DNA of 36,098 bases from Acidobacteriota bacterium. GTDB taxonomy: Bacteria; Acidobacteriota; UBA6911. The stretch covers positions 1 to 36,098 of the forward strand of contig QHZE01000195.1 in NCBI GenBank assembly GCA_003225335.1. The letters are read 5' to 3'. Made by a program: the position numbers and the translations under genes. Below the pieces are notes generated by a model, which was not told where the DNA came from, did not search any database, and saw only the letters and a list, made by a program, of their open reading frames with translations. This document shows positions 7,483 to 15,646 of this stretch, piece by piece (positions within the stretch are counted from its first letter, which is position 1; the number at the start of each line of letters is the position of its first letter).

Positions 7483-8619
7483 ATGAAGGTTCGGGGTCTC
7501 AGTCTTCTGCGAGTCGGCGGTATCCAGATCATCATCGACTATTCGTGGTTTGTCATCTTTTTTCTCGTCATTTACTCGATGACAGAGGTCTACTTCCTGC
7601 AGACCCAAGGCCGTTATTCGACTCCAGAGTACTGGATTATGGGACTGGCGGCAGCGACACTACTCTTCGTCTCCGTTCTGGTTCACGAATTGGCGCACTC
7701 CTTCGTCGCATTAAGACACGGTGTTGAGGTAGTCAGCATCCGCCTGTTCATTTTTGGGGGTGTGGCTCAGATAGCCTCGGAGCCCAAGTCTGGCCGCCAC
7801 GAGTTCCTCATAGCGCTTGCCGGACCGGTCGCGAGCATGATCCTAGCCTGCTTTTTTGGGGGGATCTACTATCTCTTCTCCCTCCTCTGGTCTCCTTCCA
7901 GCGCATTGGGGGTAATAGCCGGGTGCCTGGCTTTAGCCAATGCCGGCCTTGCGCTTTTCAACCTGATTCCAGGGTTTCCTCTCGACGGGGGCAGGATCCT
8001 GAGGGCCATTCTTTGGGATCGCTGGAACGACACCGGTCGCGCTACGAAGGTGGTGAGTCAGATCGGCAATGTCTTTGCGTTGCTGCTCATTGCTCTCGGC
8101 GTCGTGCAGTTCCTGCTCGCCAAAAATCTGATTTCAGGACTCTGGTTCATTTTTATCGGGCTGTTCATGAAGCAGTCCGCGCTGGGGAGTTACCAGGCTG
8201 TAGTCCTTCGGGAAGCCCTCGCGGGTGTAAAAGTTCGCCAGATCATGACCGAGAACGTGGTTGCGGTGGACTGGCTGGCCTCTTTGGAGGAATTGGTTCG
8301 GGACTACATCTACAGGCACCAGTTCACCCACTTTCCGGTCTTCAATCGGGACGAGTTGCTGGGAATGGTTTCGCTGGCACAGGTCAAGGACGTCCCGAAG
8401 GATCTCTGGCCCTTCAAGCAGGTTCGGGACATCATGGCTCCTATCGACGATGTTCCCAGCCTCAAACCCAATGACGACGCAACGGAAGCGCTAAGCCGCA
8501 TGGTCTCAGATGACCTGGGCAGAATGCCGGTGATCGAGGACGGGCGGCTGGTGGGGATCGTATCGCGCCGCGATATTCTCAATCTGTTCAAAATCAAATC
8601 GGACCTCGGTCTTGCCTGA
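7483..8619 (+). CDS. Site-2 protease family zinc metalloprotease with CBS domains (Rip-type, M50)
   Basis: An integral membrane protease that cleaves substrates within the bilayer, often in regulated signalling. Six or so hydrophobic segments span the first 230 residues. The zinc motif HELAH is at residues 68-72 and the second motif NLIPGFPLDGGR at about 160-171 supplies the metal-binding Asp. Two CBS domains follow (about 240-378), which in other proteins bind adenosine nucleotides; VRQIMTENVVAVD and VRDIMAPIDDVPS open each one. At 378 residues it is the usual Rip3-like form, which lacks a PDZ domain. ATG 7483 matches the family start; upstream in-frame GTG adds six residues. The substrate is unknown. 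The UspA gene downstream is also a possible adenylate sensor. Confidence 0.94.
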   Translation: MKVRGLSLLRVGGIQIIIDYSWFVIFFLVIYSMTEVYFLQTQGRYSTPEYWIMGLAAATLLFVSVLVHELAHSFVALRHGVEVVSIRLFIFGGVAQIASEPKSGRHEFLIALAGPVASMILACFFGGIYYLFSLLWSPSSALGVIAGCLALANAGLALFNLIPGFPLDGGRILRAILWDRWNDTGRATKVVSQIGNVFALLLIALGVVQFLLAKNLISGLWFIFIGLFMKQSALGSYQAVVLREALAGVKVRQIMTENVVAVDWLASLEELVRDYIYRHQFTHFPVFNRDELLGMVSLAQVKDVPKDLWPFKQVRDIMAPIDDVPSLKPNDDATEALSRMVSDDLGRMPVIEDGRLVGIVSRRDILNLFKIKSDLGLA

Positions 8620-8697
8620 TTGCGGATTTGCGATTTCGGATTGCGGATTGACAGGCGTCCGCCGCAGTTTTCAATCCGCAATCCGCAATCCGCAATC
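8618..8697. repeat. Inverted repeat, GATTGCGGATT family
   Basis: The left arm (8618-8651) repeats GATTGCGGATT units and already overlaps the stop codon of the protease gene. The right arm (8671-8697) holds three tandem AATCCGC units. This family occurs once in the window. Confidence 0.85.
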
Positions 8698-8758
8698 ACT
8701 TTAATCGGATACCGGTTGATGTTTTCCGGGCAGGGATCTAGAGTGGTAATCGGCTAAT

Positions 8759-9604
8759 ATGATCCAGTCAATCCTGCTTCCCCTGGTGGAAGGCCCTCTG
8801 GCCGAGACGGCGAAGTCGTATGCCTTCTGGCTTGCCAGGAAGGAGTCCGGGCATATTCACGGATTGGCCGTTGTCGATCTGAAGTCCTTTGAAATTCCTG
8901 TGCTGGGGACCCCGGATGGCTTCATGCCCTCTGTTGTTTTTCCACCTCAACAGGAGAGTCAATCGTTGCTTGCAGAGATGACCGCGCTTGCGCGGGAGCG
9001 TCTGCACCGATTTGCTGCGGAATGTGCGGCGCAGGGCATTTCGTGCAGCACCAATAGCGAGACCGGCATTCCCGGTGAGATAATCGCGCGCGAGGCTATC
9101 GCCCACGACATAGTGGTCATGGCTCGGGAAGGTTACCCTCAAGGAGGCGAGGGGCACAATCTGGATCCTTTGATCTCTTCCGTAATCCGCGGTTCGATCC
9201 GGCCGGTGCTGGTGGCGGGAAAAGAATTTCGTGAAGCGCATCGCATACTGGTTGCGTACGACGGAAGCATTCACGCCGCCCGCGCCCTTGTCGTGGCGGC
9301 AGTGCTTGGATCCGGGCGGGAGATGCAGTGTACACTGGCGAATGTGTCGAGCTCCCGGGAGAGCGGAGAGGAAATCCTCGCTCCGGCCGAGATCTATCTG
9401 TATCACCACGGCGTGACGCCGCGAAGACAAGTGATTATCGGCTCCAGGGCCTCGGATTTGATCTGCGAGCTCATGACCAGCACTGGCTCAGACCTTCTCA
9501 TCATGGGCGCCTACGGACACAGTCCGATTCGAGAAATGTTGTTCGGGAGCACTACCGAGCGCGTGCTCTCCCATTGCGGTTCCACTGTCATCCTTCAGTC
9601 TTGA
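8759..9604 (+). CDS. Universal stress protein, two tandem UspA domains
   Basis: A cytoplasmic stress-associated protein; family members bind ATP or act as scaffolds, with no fixed enzymatic role. Two Usp domains are visible: residues about 1-155 (SILLPLVEG opening strand) and about 160-281 (RILVAYDGSIHAARAL opening). The second keeps the ATP-binding pattern G-x2-G-x9-G-S/T (GAYGHSPIREMLFGST). The first is more diverged (MAREGYPQGG...SVIRGS), so only the second is likely to bind ATP well. The length of 281 residues fits a tandem member. The start at ATG 8759 has only a weak upstream purine stretch. Confidence 0.93.
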   Translation: MIQSILLPLVEGPLAETAKSYAFWLARKESGHIHGLAVVDLKSFEIPVLGTPDGFMPSVVFPPQQESQSLLAEMTALARERLHRFAAECAAQGISCSTNSETGIPGEIIAREAIAHDIVVMAREGYPQGGEGHNLDPLISSVIRGSIRPVLVAGKEFREAHRILVAYDGSIHAARALVVAAVLGSGREMQCTLANVSSSRESGEEILAPAEIYLYHHGVTPRRQVIIGSRASDLICELMTSTGSDLLIMGAYGHSPIREMLFGSTTERVLSHCGSTVILQS

Positions 9605-9644
9605 CTCTGATCGCCCCTGACGATCGAGCTGTCTTGGCCGATTT

Positions 9645-9717
9645 CCTTTGCGTACTTAGCGGCTTCGCGGTAAAGACTGACCCGGAATTCACCGCAAAGA
9701 CGCGAAGAACGCAAAGA
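9645..9717. repeat. Inverted repeat, TTTGCGTACTTAGCGGC / ACGCGAAGAACGCAAAG subfamily
   Basis: The left arm 9645-9673 and right arm 9689-9717 pair imperfectly. The element shares its distinctive left arm CCTTTGCGTACTTAGCG with the copy at 29341-29434, defining a subfamily of the ACGCGAAG elements. Confidence 0.8.
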
Positions 9718-9783
9718 ACGAGGGTTACCCTTGGGCTCTTTTATTGATTCGCTCGCTGGGCTGTTTATGGTAAAAGTTTGTTT

Positions 9784-10482
9784 ATGAACCTCCCCAATTC
9801 TCTCACCATTGCCCGCATTTTTCTTGTTCCTTTCGTCGTGGTTATACTGTTGACGACACAGATTCGCCACTGGGAATTCTGGGGCGTAACGGTTTTCTTG
9901 GGCGCTGCGGTTACGGACCTTCTGGACGGCTATCTGGCGCGCCGCCGAAAGCAGGTTACCACGTTAGGCCGGCTTCTGGACCCGATTGCCGACAAGCTGT
10001 TAATTTCTTCCGCTCTTGTATCTCTCGTGCAGCTCGGGATCGTTCCTGCCTGGATGGTGGCGATCATTATCGGGCGCGAATTTGCTGTGAGCGGGCTGCG
10101 CAACATTGCCGCGACCGAAGGATTCACGATCGAGGCTTCCCGCCTTGGCAAAGGGAAAATGGCTCTTCAGGTCGCTGCCGTCGCAGGTCTGATTCTCGGC
10201 CGGGTACGCGGGGGTTGGGTCTTGCAAACAGCCAACATTCTCCTGTGGGCCGTGGTGTTCTTCGCCCTGGTCTCGATGGTGCAATACTTCAGCGAGTTCT
10301 GGTCGAAGATTGACAGCAGCATAAAGTACCGTGAGCGCCGCCGCCTGCGAATCCGAGAGCGTCGTCAGATGATTCTGGCTGAATTGCGGGAGTTGCGGCG
10401 TTTGCACAGGCTGGAGCGACTGAAACGCAAAGCGGCGGACTCCGGCACGCCGTCGGTCGGGTCTGTCCAGCGCCCCGGGTAA
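9784..10482 (+). CDS. pgsA: CDP-diacylglycerol-glycerol-3-phosphate 3-phosphatidyltransferase
   Basis: Makes phosphatidylglycerophosphate from CDP-diacylglycerol and glycerol-3-phosphate at the inner membrane. The CDP-alcohol phosphotransferase signature D-x2-DG-x2-AR-x8-G-x3-D-x3-D is complete (D45, D48, G49, A52-R53, G62, D66, D70). Four to six hydrophobic segments fit the fold. After the usual end near residue 185 there is a highly basic, Arg-rich tail of about 45 residues (YRERRRLRIRERRQ and onward), which is unusual and may bind membrane or nucleic acid. I use ATG 9784, where family similarity begins; TTG 9778 adds two residues. The acceptor is inferred from the similarity of the N-terminus LPNSLTIARI to PgsA. 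Confidence 0.92.
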   Translation: MNLPNSLTIARIFLVPFVVVILLTTQIRHWEFWGVTVFLGAAVTDLLDGYLARRRKQVTTLGRLLDPIADKLLISSALVSLVQLGIVPAWMVAIIIGREFAVSGLRNIAATEGFTIEASRLGKGKMALQVAAVAGLILGRVRGGWVLQTANILLWAVVFFALVSMVQYFSEFWSKIDSSIKYRERRRLRIRERRQMILAELRELRRLHRLERLKRKAADSGTPSVGSVQRPG

Positions 10483-10512
10483 GTCTTCGTTGTGCGGGTC
10501 TGAAGACGCAGA

Positions 10513-11097
10513 ATGACTCTCGAAGCACCGCTCCTTGACGATTCAACTAAGCAGGAGCTTCTGACGCTGGCCCGCTTCACCCTGGAGACGTATCTCTCAA
10601 CACGTCAAAGGCCAGACTACGCAACCGGGCGCCCTGAGCTGCAATCGCGCGCCGGGGCTTTCGTCACGCTGCGCCGAGGCGAGGAACTGCGCGGTTGTAT
10701 CGGCCATGTTGCCCCCGACACTCTGCTGTACCACACCATTCAGAACTGTGCGATCAGCGCCGCCGTGGAGGACACCCGTTTTGCACCCGTGACCTATCCG
10801 GAGTTGCCGCAGTTGAGGATCGAGATTTCAGTCCTTTCCCCGCTGGAACGGGTCCAGGATCTATCCGGCATTACAGTCGGTCAGTACGGGCTGGTTGTTT
10901 CACGCGGGCACCGTCGCGGCCTACTGCTTCCCCAAGTGGCGACCGAAAACGGGTGGGACCGGGATACCTTCCTCGCGTACACGTGCAGGAAAGCCGGCCT
11001 CCTGCCAGACGCATGGCGAGATCCTCAGACCATTATAGAGGCTTTCAGAGCTCAGGTTTTTTCAGAAGAGAAGGCTCGAACGCAGGCAGACACTTAG
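10513..11097 (+). CDS. AMMECR1 domain protein (AmmeMemoRadiSam system protein A type)
   Basis: A conserved family found in all domains of life. In many prokaryotes it is encoded with a MEMO1-like protein and a radical SAM enzyme, and the biochemical role is unknown. The most conserved motif LRGCIGH is present (residues about 59-65), as are AVEDTRFAPV, the EISVLSPLE block and a C-terminal W-R-D-P segment. At 194 residues it is of usual size. No MEMO or radical SAM partner lies within the window, so it appears solitary here. The stop TAG (11095-11097) overlaps the stop of the convergent next gene. Confidence 0.93.
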   Translation: MTLEAPLLDDSTKQELLTLARFTLETYLSTRQRPDYATGRPELQSRAGAFVTLRRGEELRGCIGHVAPDTLLYHTIQNCAISAAVEDTRFAPVTYPELPQLRIEISVLSPLERVQDLSGITVGQYGLVVSRGHRRGLLLPQVATENGWDRDTFLAYTCRKAGLLPDAWRDPQTIIEAFRAQVFSEEKARTQADT

Positions 11098-12059
11098 CGT
11101 CGGACGACGATGTCGCCGATGTGGATCTCCGACCGGCTATTGATGATTTTGGCCGCGGACGTAGTTTCGCCCACCTCAAGCACGACCAGATCGCCAAGCA
11201 CTCGATGGGGAATCTGACGTTCCGACAGTTTTTGAATAAGCTCTCCGCTGTATCTGCCGGACATGGTCGGTTGGTAATCTGTCGAGCTCTGGACGGCCCC
11301 GGTCCGAGCTCCCCCGATGCTCATTCCTTCAACACTACTGCGAACATGGGCCGTATTGACAATGAGGTCCTTCGCGTCGAAAGGTGGCTGCAAACGGTAT
11401 ATTGTAAAACGATCGCCTGGCTTCACCCCCTCGCGCGCGCCCACAGGTAGAAAGCAGACGGTCCCCTCTGCCATTTCCCGCGCGTCATCTTTTGCCAGAA
11501 CGATGGAGGTCGCCAACCCCCCCTCGGGATAGGGTGTCATGCGGGTCGATTTGTCTCCCGTAAATTTGACCAGGGCTTTGCTTGCCAGAGGGAGGAGCAG
11601 GTCGCCTTTGAACATGAGGTTGCAGCCCAAGACCACGCTTCCCGTCGCCCCACCTGGACGGAGCTCTTCGATGCGCACGGTGCCCAGTTCCTTGTAATAG
11701 TGGCCTATAAGCTGCTGTGTGAGCCGGTCTCGTATCTTTGCTTCGGGACGAACTACCCTGAACACATCGCCGACCTTGGCGTTCTTCAAGCCCGGGCCGT
11801 TCAGGTACACCATGGAGTTTTCCATGACGAACGTGGCCAGCCCTTCCTCCTCGACTCCGGAGACGTAGAGGTCCATGGGGAGCATAGACGCCTGAATGAA
11901 ACCCAGGCATTTCATCTCGTCGGGCATCCCCATCGTCCCTTTCAGCTCCTGCTGCTTGGTGAGGGGAACATCTCCGATCTTCTGAGCGTACACAGCGCCA
12001 TGGGTAAGGCTGAACAGCAACAACGAAGCAAACGGGGAAAGCAGCTTTGCGTGGTTCAT
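11094..12059 (-). CDS. Exported protein of unknown function with a FlgT-like C-terminal motif
   Basis: I do not recognise a named family. From ATG 12059 the product is 321 residues and opens with a good Sec signal peptide (MNHAKLLSPF...GAVYAQ). Earlier in-frame starts (ATG 12080, TTG 12083) only lengthen the leader. The body has repeated small beta-type modules around the phrases KVGDVFRVVRP, GTVRIEELRPG and VKPGDRFTIYR. It ends with LVVLEVGETTSAAKIINSR followed by IHIGDIVVRR. That closing pattern (V-x-E-V-G-x-x-x-S-x-A-x-I and GD-x-V) resembles C-terminal modules of envelope proteins such as FlgT; this is a weak analogy. It is divergent from the HlyD-type adaptor gene and overlaps AMMECR1 tail to tail. 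Confidence 0.8.
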   Translation of the reverse strand: MNHAKLLSPFASLLLFSLTHGAVYAQKIGDVPLTKQQELKGTMGMPDEMKCLGFIQASMLPMDLYVSGVEEEGLATFVMENSMVYLNGPGLKNAKVGDVFRVVRPEAKIRDRLTQQLIGHYYKELGTVRIEELRPGGATGSVVLGCNLMFKGDLLLPLASKALVKFTGDKSTRMTPYPEGGLATSIVLAKDDAREMAEGTVCFLPVGAREGVKPGDRFTIYRLQPPFDAKDLIVNTAHVRSSVEGMSIGGARTGAVQSSTDYQPTMSGRYSGELIQKLSERQIPHRVLGDLVVLEVGETTSAAKIINSRSEIHIGDIVVRR

Positions 12060-12139
12060 AGAGTTTAAATCGGTCAGCATCAATCTAAGCTTTAGTTTTT
12101 TTGACGTCCTTCTTGCTGCGAAGAATTATCTCCGTTTCT

Positions 12140-12197
12140 CCTCTTGCTTGCAAGTCAAACAAGCAAGAGGCAGCAGGCAGTGGGCAGCAGGCAGCAG
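12140..12197. repeat. 11-bp-arm hairpin followed by GGCAGCAGGCAG direct repeats
   Basis: CCTCTTGCTTG (12140-12150) and CAAGCAAGAGG (12160-12170) form perfect arms around nine bases. Directly after come tandem GGCAGCAGGCAGTGG-type units to 12197. It lies in the 261-base divergent gap between the exported unknown and the HlyD-type gene. No clear promoter pair could be picked out. Confidence 0.75.
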
Positions 12198-12320
12198 CTT
12201 CATTCCGCCTTCTGCCTTCTCTTCCGGTCCGGGACGTGTGCCTGCGATTGGTGATTGCTGGATCCAAACCTAACCATGAGACCTTGATGTTGGGGTGCCA
12301 GCCCGATAATATCAGGGATC

Positions 12321-13685
12321 ATGACGGACAGGCTGAGCGAGGATTTGAAGTCTTTAAGGATTGATAGAAGCAAAAGGACAGTCGAGACAGGCCGGAAAAG
12401 GTGGGTGCTCGCCGCCCTCCTCGTTCTCCTCATCGTTCTGGTTGCGGGCGCCGTCGCCTTCTTTCCCGAACGAGCCGGACTTTCCAGTCTCGGCGCCAAG
12501 CCCAGGGAAGTGGAGGTGGCAACGGTGGTCCGCCAATCCGGTGGATCTGATCAGGTGGTCCTGACTGCGTCAGGATACATAGTTCCCCGGCGCCGGCTGG
12601 ACCTGGCTCCAAAGGTCGGCGGTCGCGTGGCGGAAATCTATTTCGAAAAAGGAGATTCAGTCCGCAAAGGGCAGGTTCTGGTCCGGCTGGAAGATCAAGA
12701 TGTTCAGGCTCAGCTGGCGCAGGCGCGCGCGAACCGCGAGGGTGCGGAAGCCAGGCTGAGTGAGCTTCTTGCCGGCTCCCGGCCGCAGGAAGTCGAACGA
12801 GCGCGAGCAGCGCTCGATCAGGCTGAGGCCAACCTTCGCACAACAGAGATCAATCTGAATCGAGTCAAGCAGCTCAATCGCAGTGGGGTATTTTCCAGGC
12901 AGGCCCTGGACGAAGCGCAGAACAACTATGATTCAGCTGCTGCCCAACTGAAGTCGGCTCGGGAAAACTACGATCTCGTCCGCATCGGGCCTCGGAGGGA
13001 GCAGATTGACCTTGCTCGGGCTCAGTTGCGAGAGGCCGAGGCGGCCGTGCACCTGTGGCAAACGCAGCTCGAGAACATGGTGGTTCGCGCTCCCATTGAC
13101 GGCACCATTCTCGATCGGCTCGTGGAGAAGGGCGAAATGGTCACCACCATGTTCCTGGGCGGAGGGCGTGGCGCGAGACCTGGACTAGGCGGCATGGCGA
13201 ATCTGAAGGAACTGGAAGTAGAGTTAGACATAAACGAGGCAGATATTCCTCGCGTTCGCCTGGGCCAGGAGTGCACCGTCTCACCCGATTCCTATCCGGA
13301 CCGCAAATACAAAGGAAAGGTTCGCGAGATAGCGCCCGAAGCGAACCGACAGAAGGCGACGATACAGGTCAAAGTCTCCATCCTGGATCCCGACCAGTAT
13401 CTGCGTCCTGAAACCAACGCAAAGGTGAACTTCCTGGAGTCCGCCCGAGAGCTTTCCGCGGAAAGCAGGATCCTAGTCCCCAAAAATGCAGTAGTCACTA
13501 CCCCGGCGGGACCATCGGTCTTTGTATTCAAAGACGGCAAGGCAGCCTGCCGGCCGGTGAAGGTCGGCAGAGAGCTCTGGGGACAAGCGGAGGTGGTCTC
13601 CGGTTTGTCGGGAGGAGAGCGGATCATCGTTAAAGGCTTGGAAGGCATCGCCGAGGGCGAAAGAGTCACGCTTAAGCAGCCCTAG
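12321..13685 (+). CDS. HlyD/MacA-type membrane fusion (periplasmic adaptor) protein
   Basis: A periplasmic adaptor of a tripartite exporter that links an inner-membrane pump to an outer-membrane channel. Residues about 26-48 form one membrane anchor (WVLAALLVLLIVLVAGAVAFF). Then come the first half of a lipoyl/barrel-sandwich domain (VGGRVAEIYFEKGDSVRKGQVL), a long alpha-helical hairpin (about 130-245, rich in Ala, Gln and Glu), the second lipoyl half (VVRAPIDGTILDRLVEKGEMV), and a beta-barrel plus membrane-proximal domain to residue 454. An ABC ATPase gene follows 171 bases downstream on the same strand, as in MacAB-like operons, but the permease is absent. The substrate is unknown. Confidence 0.93.
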   Translation: MTDRLSEDLKSLRIDRSKRTVETGRKRWVLAALLVLLIVLVAGAVAFFPERAGLSSLGAKPREVEVATVVRQSGGSDQVVLTASGYIVPRRRLDLAPKVGGRVAEIYFEKGDSVRKGQVLVRLEDQDVQAQLAQARANREGAEARLSELLAGSRPQEVERARAALDQAEANLRTTEINLNRVKQLNRSGVFSRQALDEAQNNYDSAAAQLKSARENYDLVRIGPRREQIDLARAQLREAEAAVHLWQTQLENMVVRAPIDGTILDRLVEKGEMVTTMFLGGGRGARPGLGGMANLKELEVELDINEADIPRVRLGQECTVSPDSYPDRKYKGKVREIAPEANRQKATIQVKVSILDPDQYLRPETNAKVNFLESARELSAESRILVPKNAVVTTPAGPSVFVFKDGKAACRPVKVGRELWGQAEVVSGLSGGERIIVKGLEGIAEGERVTLKQP

Positions 13686-13710
13686 TGGCCGTTCTCACGG
13701 GCGCCTTATA

Positions 13711-13796
13711 GGACACGGATTTACACGGATCTCACGAATCTTTACGGATGGATCGAGTCCGTGTTAATCCGTCGAATCCGTGAGAATCCGTGTCCC
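13711..13796. repeat. Inverted repeat, ACACGGATTTACACGGAT family
   Basis: The left arm (13711-13749) and right arm (13757-13796) are composed of CACGGAT and ATCCGTG units and pair over most of their length. A second member lies at 35944-36030. Confidence 0.85.
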
Positions 13797-13856
13797 ATCG
13801 CCTTGGTGGTTTTCGTGTCTGCGTGTTGACTCCCAGTCCATGAGAGAGGAAGCGGA

Positions 13857-14555
13857 ATGGCAGAAACGCTGGTACGCATTTCGAATTTGAGCAAGGTTTA
13901 CAAGCGTGACAATCAACAGGTGGTGGCTCTGCAAGACTGCTCCCTCGACATCCCGCGGAGAGAATTCCTTGCTCTCATGGGCCCTTCGGGATCCGGAAAG
14001 ACGACGCTGCTGAACCTCATCGCCGGGATCGATCGTCCGACCTCGGGAGAGCTGGAGGTCGACGGGGTGAACATCGAAACCATGGCCGACCGGCAGCTCG
14101 CCAACTGGCGCAACCAGCACATTGGGTTCGTGTTTCAGTCGTTCAACCTGATTCCCGTTTTGACGGCGTTTGAAAACGTGGAGCTTCCCCTGCTCTTGAC
14201 CAAACTGAGCAAACGGGAGCGCCGGGAGCACGTGGAGACAGCGCTGCGCTTGGTCGGGCTTCAGGATCGGATGAGTCACTACCCACGCCAGCTCTCCGGC
14301 GGCCAGGAACAGAGAGTGGCCATTGCGCGTGCCATCGTCACGGATCCGACACTTCTCCTGGCTGACGAACCCACCGGCGACCTCGATGCGCATTCCGCGG
14401 AGGAAATCATGAACCTCCTCTCGCGGCTGAATAAGGAGTTTGGAAAATCTATCGTCATGGTCACGCACGATCCCCGGGCGGCGCACCACGCGACCAGGAT
14501 CCGGCACCTCGATAAGGGTGTCCTTTTACGGGAAGGGAGCCTCCCGGTGGCCTAA
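13857..14555 (+). CDS. ABC transporter ATP-binding protein, LolD/MacB type
   Basis: A cytoplasmic ATPase that powers a membrane exporter. Walker A GPSGSGKT is at residues 42-49, the Q-loop is in [10 protein letters not shown], the signature LSGGQ at 146-150 (followed by EQRVAIARA), Walker B LLLADEP at about 166-172, and the switch His in MVTHDP. The 232-residue size and motif wording place it with LolD/FtsE/MacB-like ATPases, which couple to FtsX-fold permeases. GAGGAAG precedes ATG 13857. It follows the adaptor gene, but the next gene is a protease, not a permease. The ADOP permease at 22568-24899 is 8 kb away on the other strand and is a poor partner candidate. Confidence 0.94.
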   Translation: MAETLVRISNLSKVYKRDNQQVVALQDCSLDIPRREFLALMGPSGSGKTTLLNLIAGIDRPTSGELEVDGVNIETMADRQLANWRNQHIGFVFQSFNLIPVLTAFENVELPLLLTKLSKRERREHVETALRLVGLQDRMSHYPRQLSGGQEQRVAIARAIVTDPTLLLADEPTGDLDAHSAEEIMNLLSRLNKEFGKSIVMVTHDPRAAHHATRIRHLDKGVLLREGSLPVA

Positions 14556-14591
14556 AACCAACCTGGCCCAAGCGCGGAGAAGGATTTTTAG

Positions 14592-14682
14592 GCAAATGAA
14601 AAATGAAAAATGAAAAATGACAAATTGCACGCGAGGAAACCATTTGTCATTTCTCATTGATCATTTGTCATTGGTCATTTGC
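14592..14682. repeat. Inverted repeat, AAATGAAAAATGAC family
   Basis: The left arm (14592-14627) has tandem AAATGAA/AAATGAC units. The right arm (14641-14682) mixes CATTTGTCATTTCTCATT-like units. The outermost GCAAATGA and TCATTTGC are exact complements. Confidence 0.85.
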
Positions 14683-14756
14683 GAAGACACTCTCAGCGTA
14701 CTCTGCGTCTCTGTCCCATAGAGCATCAAGGAGTTCATCATCAGTGGTGAAAACCG

Positions 14757-15470
14757 ATGAAGCACGCCTTTGACTTCTGTCCGAACAGAACGGGCAAAGC
14801 GGTCCACATTGCCATCGTTGACAGCGGCGTGCATGCGGAACATCCTCACGTCGCCGGGGTCGCCGGCGGGATCTTCATCCGTGCCGATGGAGCTCTTTCG
14901 GATGACTATGTGGATCGGCTCGGACACGGGACGGCAGTTGCAGCGGCCATCCGCGAGAAAGCGCCCGCAGCCGGCCTGTATGCAGTCAAAATCTTTTCGG
15001 ACTCTCTTGCCGTCCCCATAGAGGCTCTGATCCGCGCGATCGATTGGGCGGCGGAGGCGGGAGCCCGGCTGATCAACCTCAGTCTGGGGACGTCCAGAGC
15101 CAAACATGAGGCAGTGTTGCTGGAGGCTGTCGAACGCGCCCGGGAGCGAAAGGCCATTCTTGTTGCCGCCTGCGAGGACTCAGGCGTGCGCTGGCTGCCC
15201 GGCAGCCTGCCAGGCGTCCTGCCTGTTCGTCTCGATTGGTCTTTGTCTCGCCACGAATACCACGTCGAGCAGGATGAGAGAGTCGTTTTCCGCGCGTCGG
15301 GATATCCGCGTCCCATCCCCGGCGTTCCAGCGGAGCGCAACCTCAGAGGCATCAGCTTCGCGGTGGCGAACATGACGGGCTTCTGTGCAAGAGCGCTCGA
15401 AGCGTATCCCGAGGCAGATCTCGATGAACTGATCGACCTCCTGGCCGAGCGGAAACCGACTGAGGGGTGA
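14757..15470 (+). CDS. Compact subtilisin-like serine protease (S8) without leader or prodomain
   Basis: A 237-residue subtilase core. The catalytic triad is visible: Asp22 in AIVDSGVH, His57 in GHGTAVAA and Ser200 in RGISFAVANMTG. There is no signal peptide, prodomain or C-terminal extension, so it is probably cytoplasmic. The usual oxyanion-hole motif AAGN is replaced by AACED (residues 137-141), putting Glu or Asp where subtilisin has Asn155. This is reminiscent of proprotein convertase 2, which has Asp there. The core is also shorter than typical 270-residue domains. It follows the ABC ATPase after a repeat element, and a functional link is possible but unproved. ATG 14757 has GGTGA eight bases upstream. 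Confidence 0.88.
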   Translation: MKHAFDFCPNRTGKAVHIAIVDSGVHAEHPHVAGVAGGIFIRADGALSDDYVDRLGHGTAVAAAIREKAPAAGLYAVKIFSDSLAVPIEALIRAIDWAAEAGARLINLSLGTSRAKHEAVLLEAVERARERKAILVAACEDSGVRWLPGSLPGVLPVRLDWSLSRHEYHVEQDERVVFRASGYPRPIPGVPAERNLRGISFAVANMTGFCARALEAYPEADLDELIDLLAERKPTEG

Positions 15471-15482
15471 ACTGTAAAAAGT

Positions 15483-15595
15483 CCTCAGACCTCAGACTTC
15501 GACTTCAGACCTCAGACTTCGACTTCAGACCTCAGATTTTTGAGATCAAGTCTCAGGTCTGACTCCTGAGGTCTGATCCCTGAGGTCGGAGGTCT
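15483..15595. repeat. Inverted repeat, CAGACCTCAGACTTC family, copy 1
   Basis: The left arm (15483-15535) has three near-identical 19-base units built on CTTCAGACCTCAGACTTCGA. The right arm (15551-15595) has CTGAGGTCTGA units. It begins 13 bases after the protease stop. Confidence 0.85.
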
Positions 15596-15646
15596 CTGTT
15601 TTGTCGTGGCGTCCCGCCGGATAGCGGGATTAGAATCTCGCGCACC

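Noticed and set aside
15483-15595. Possible CRISPR array, because of regular 19-base repeats
   Set aside because: Units are directly tandem without unique spacers, the other side is the reverse complement, and no cas gene is present.
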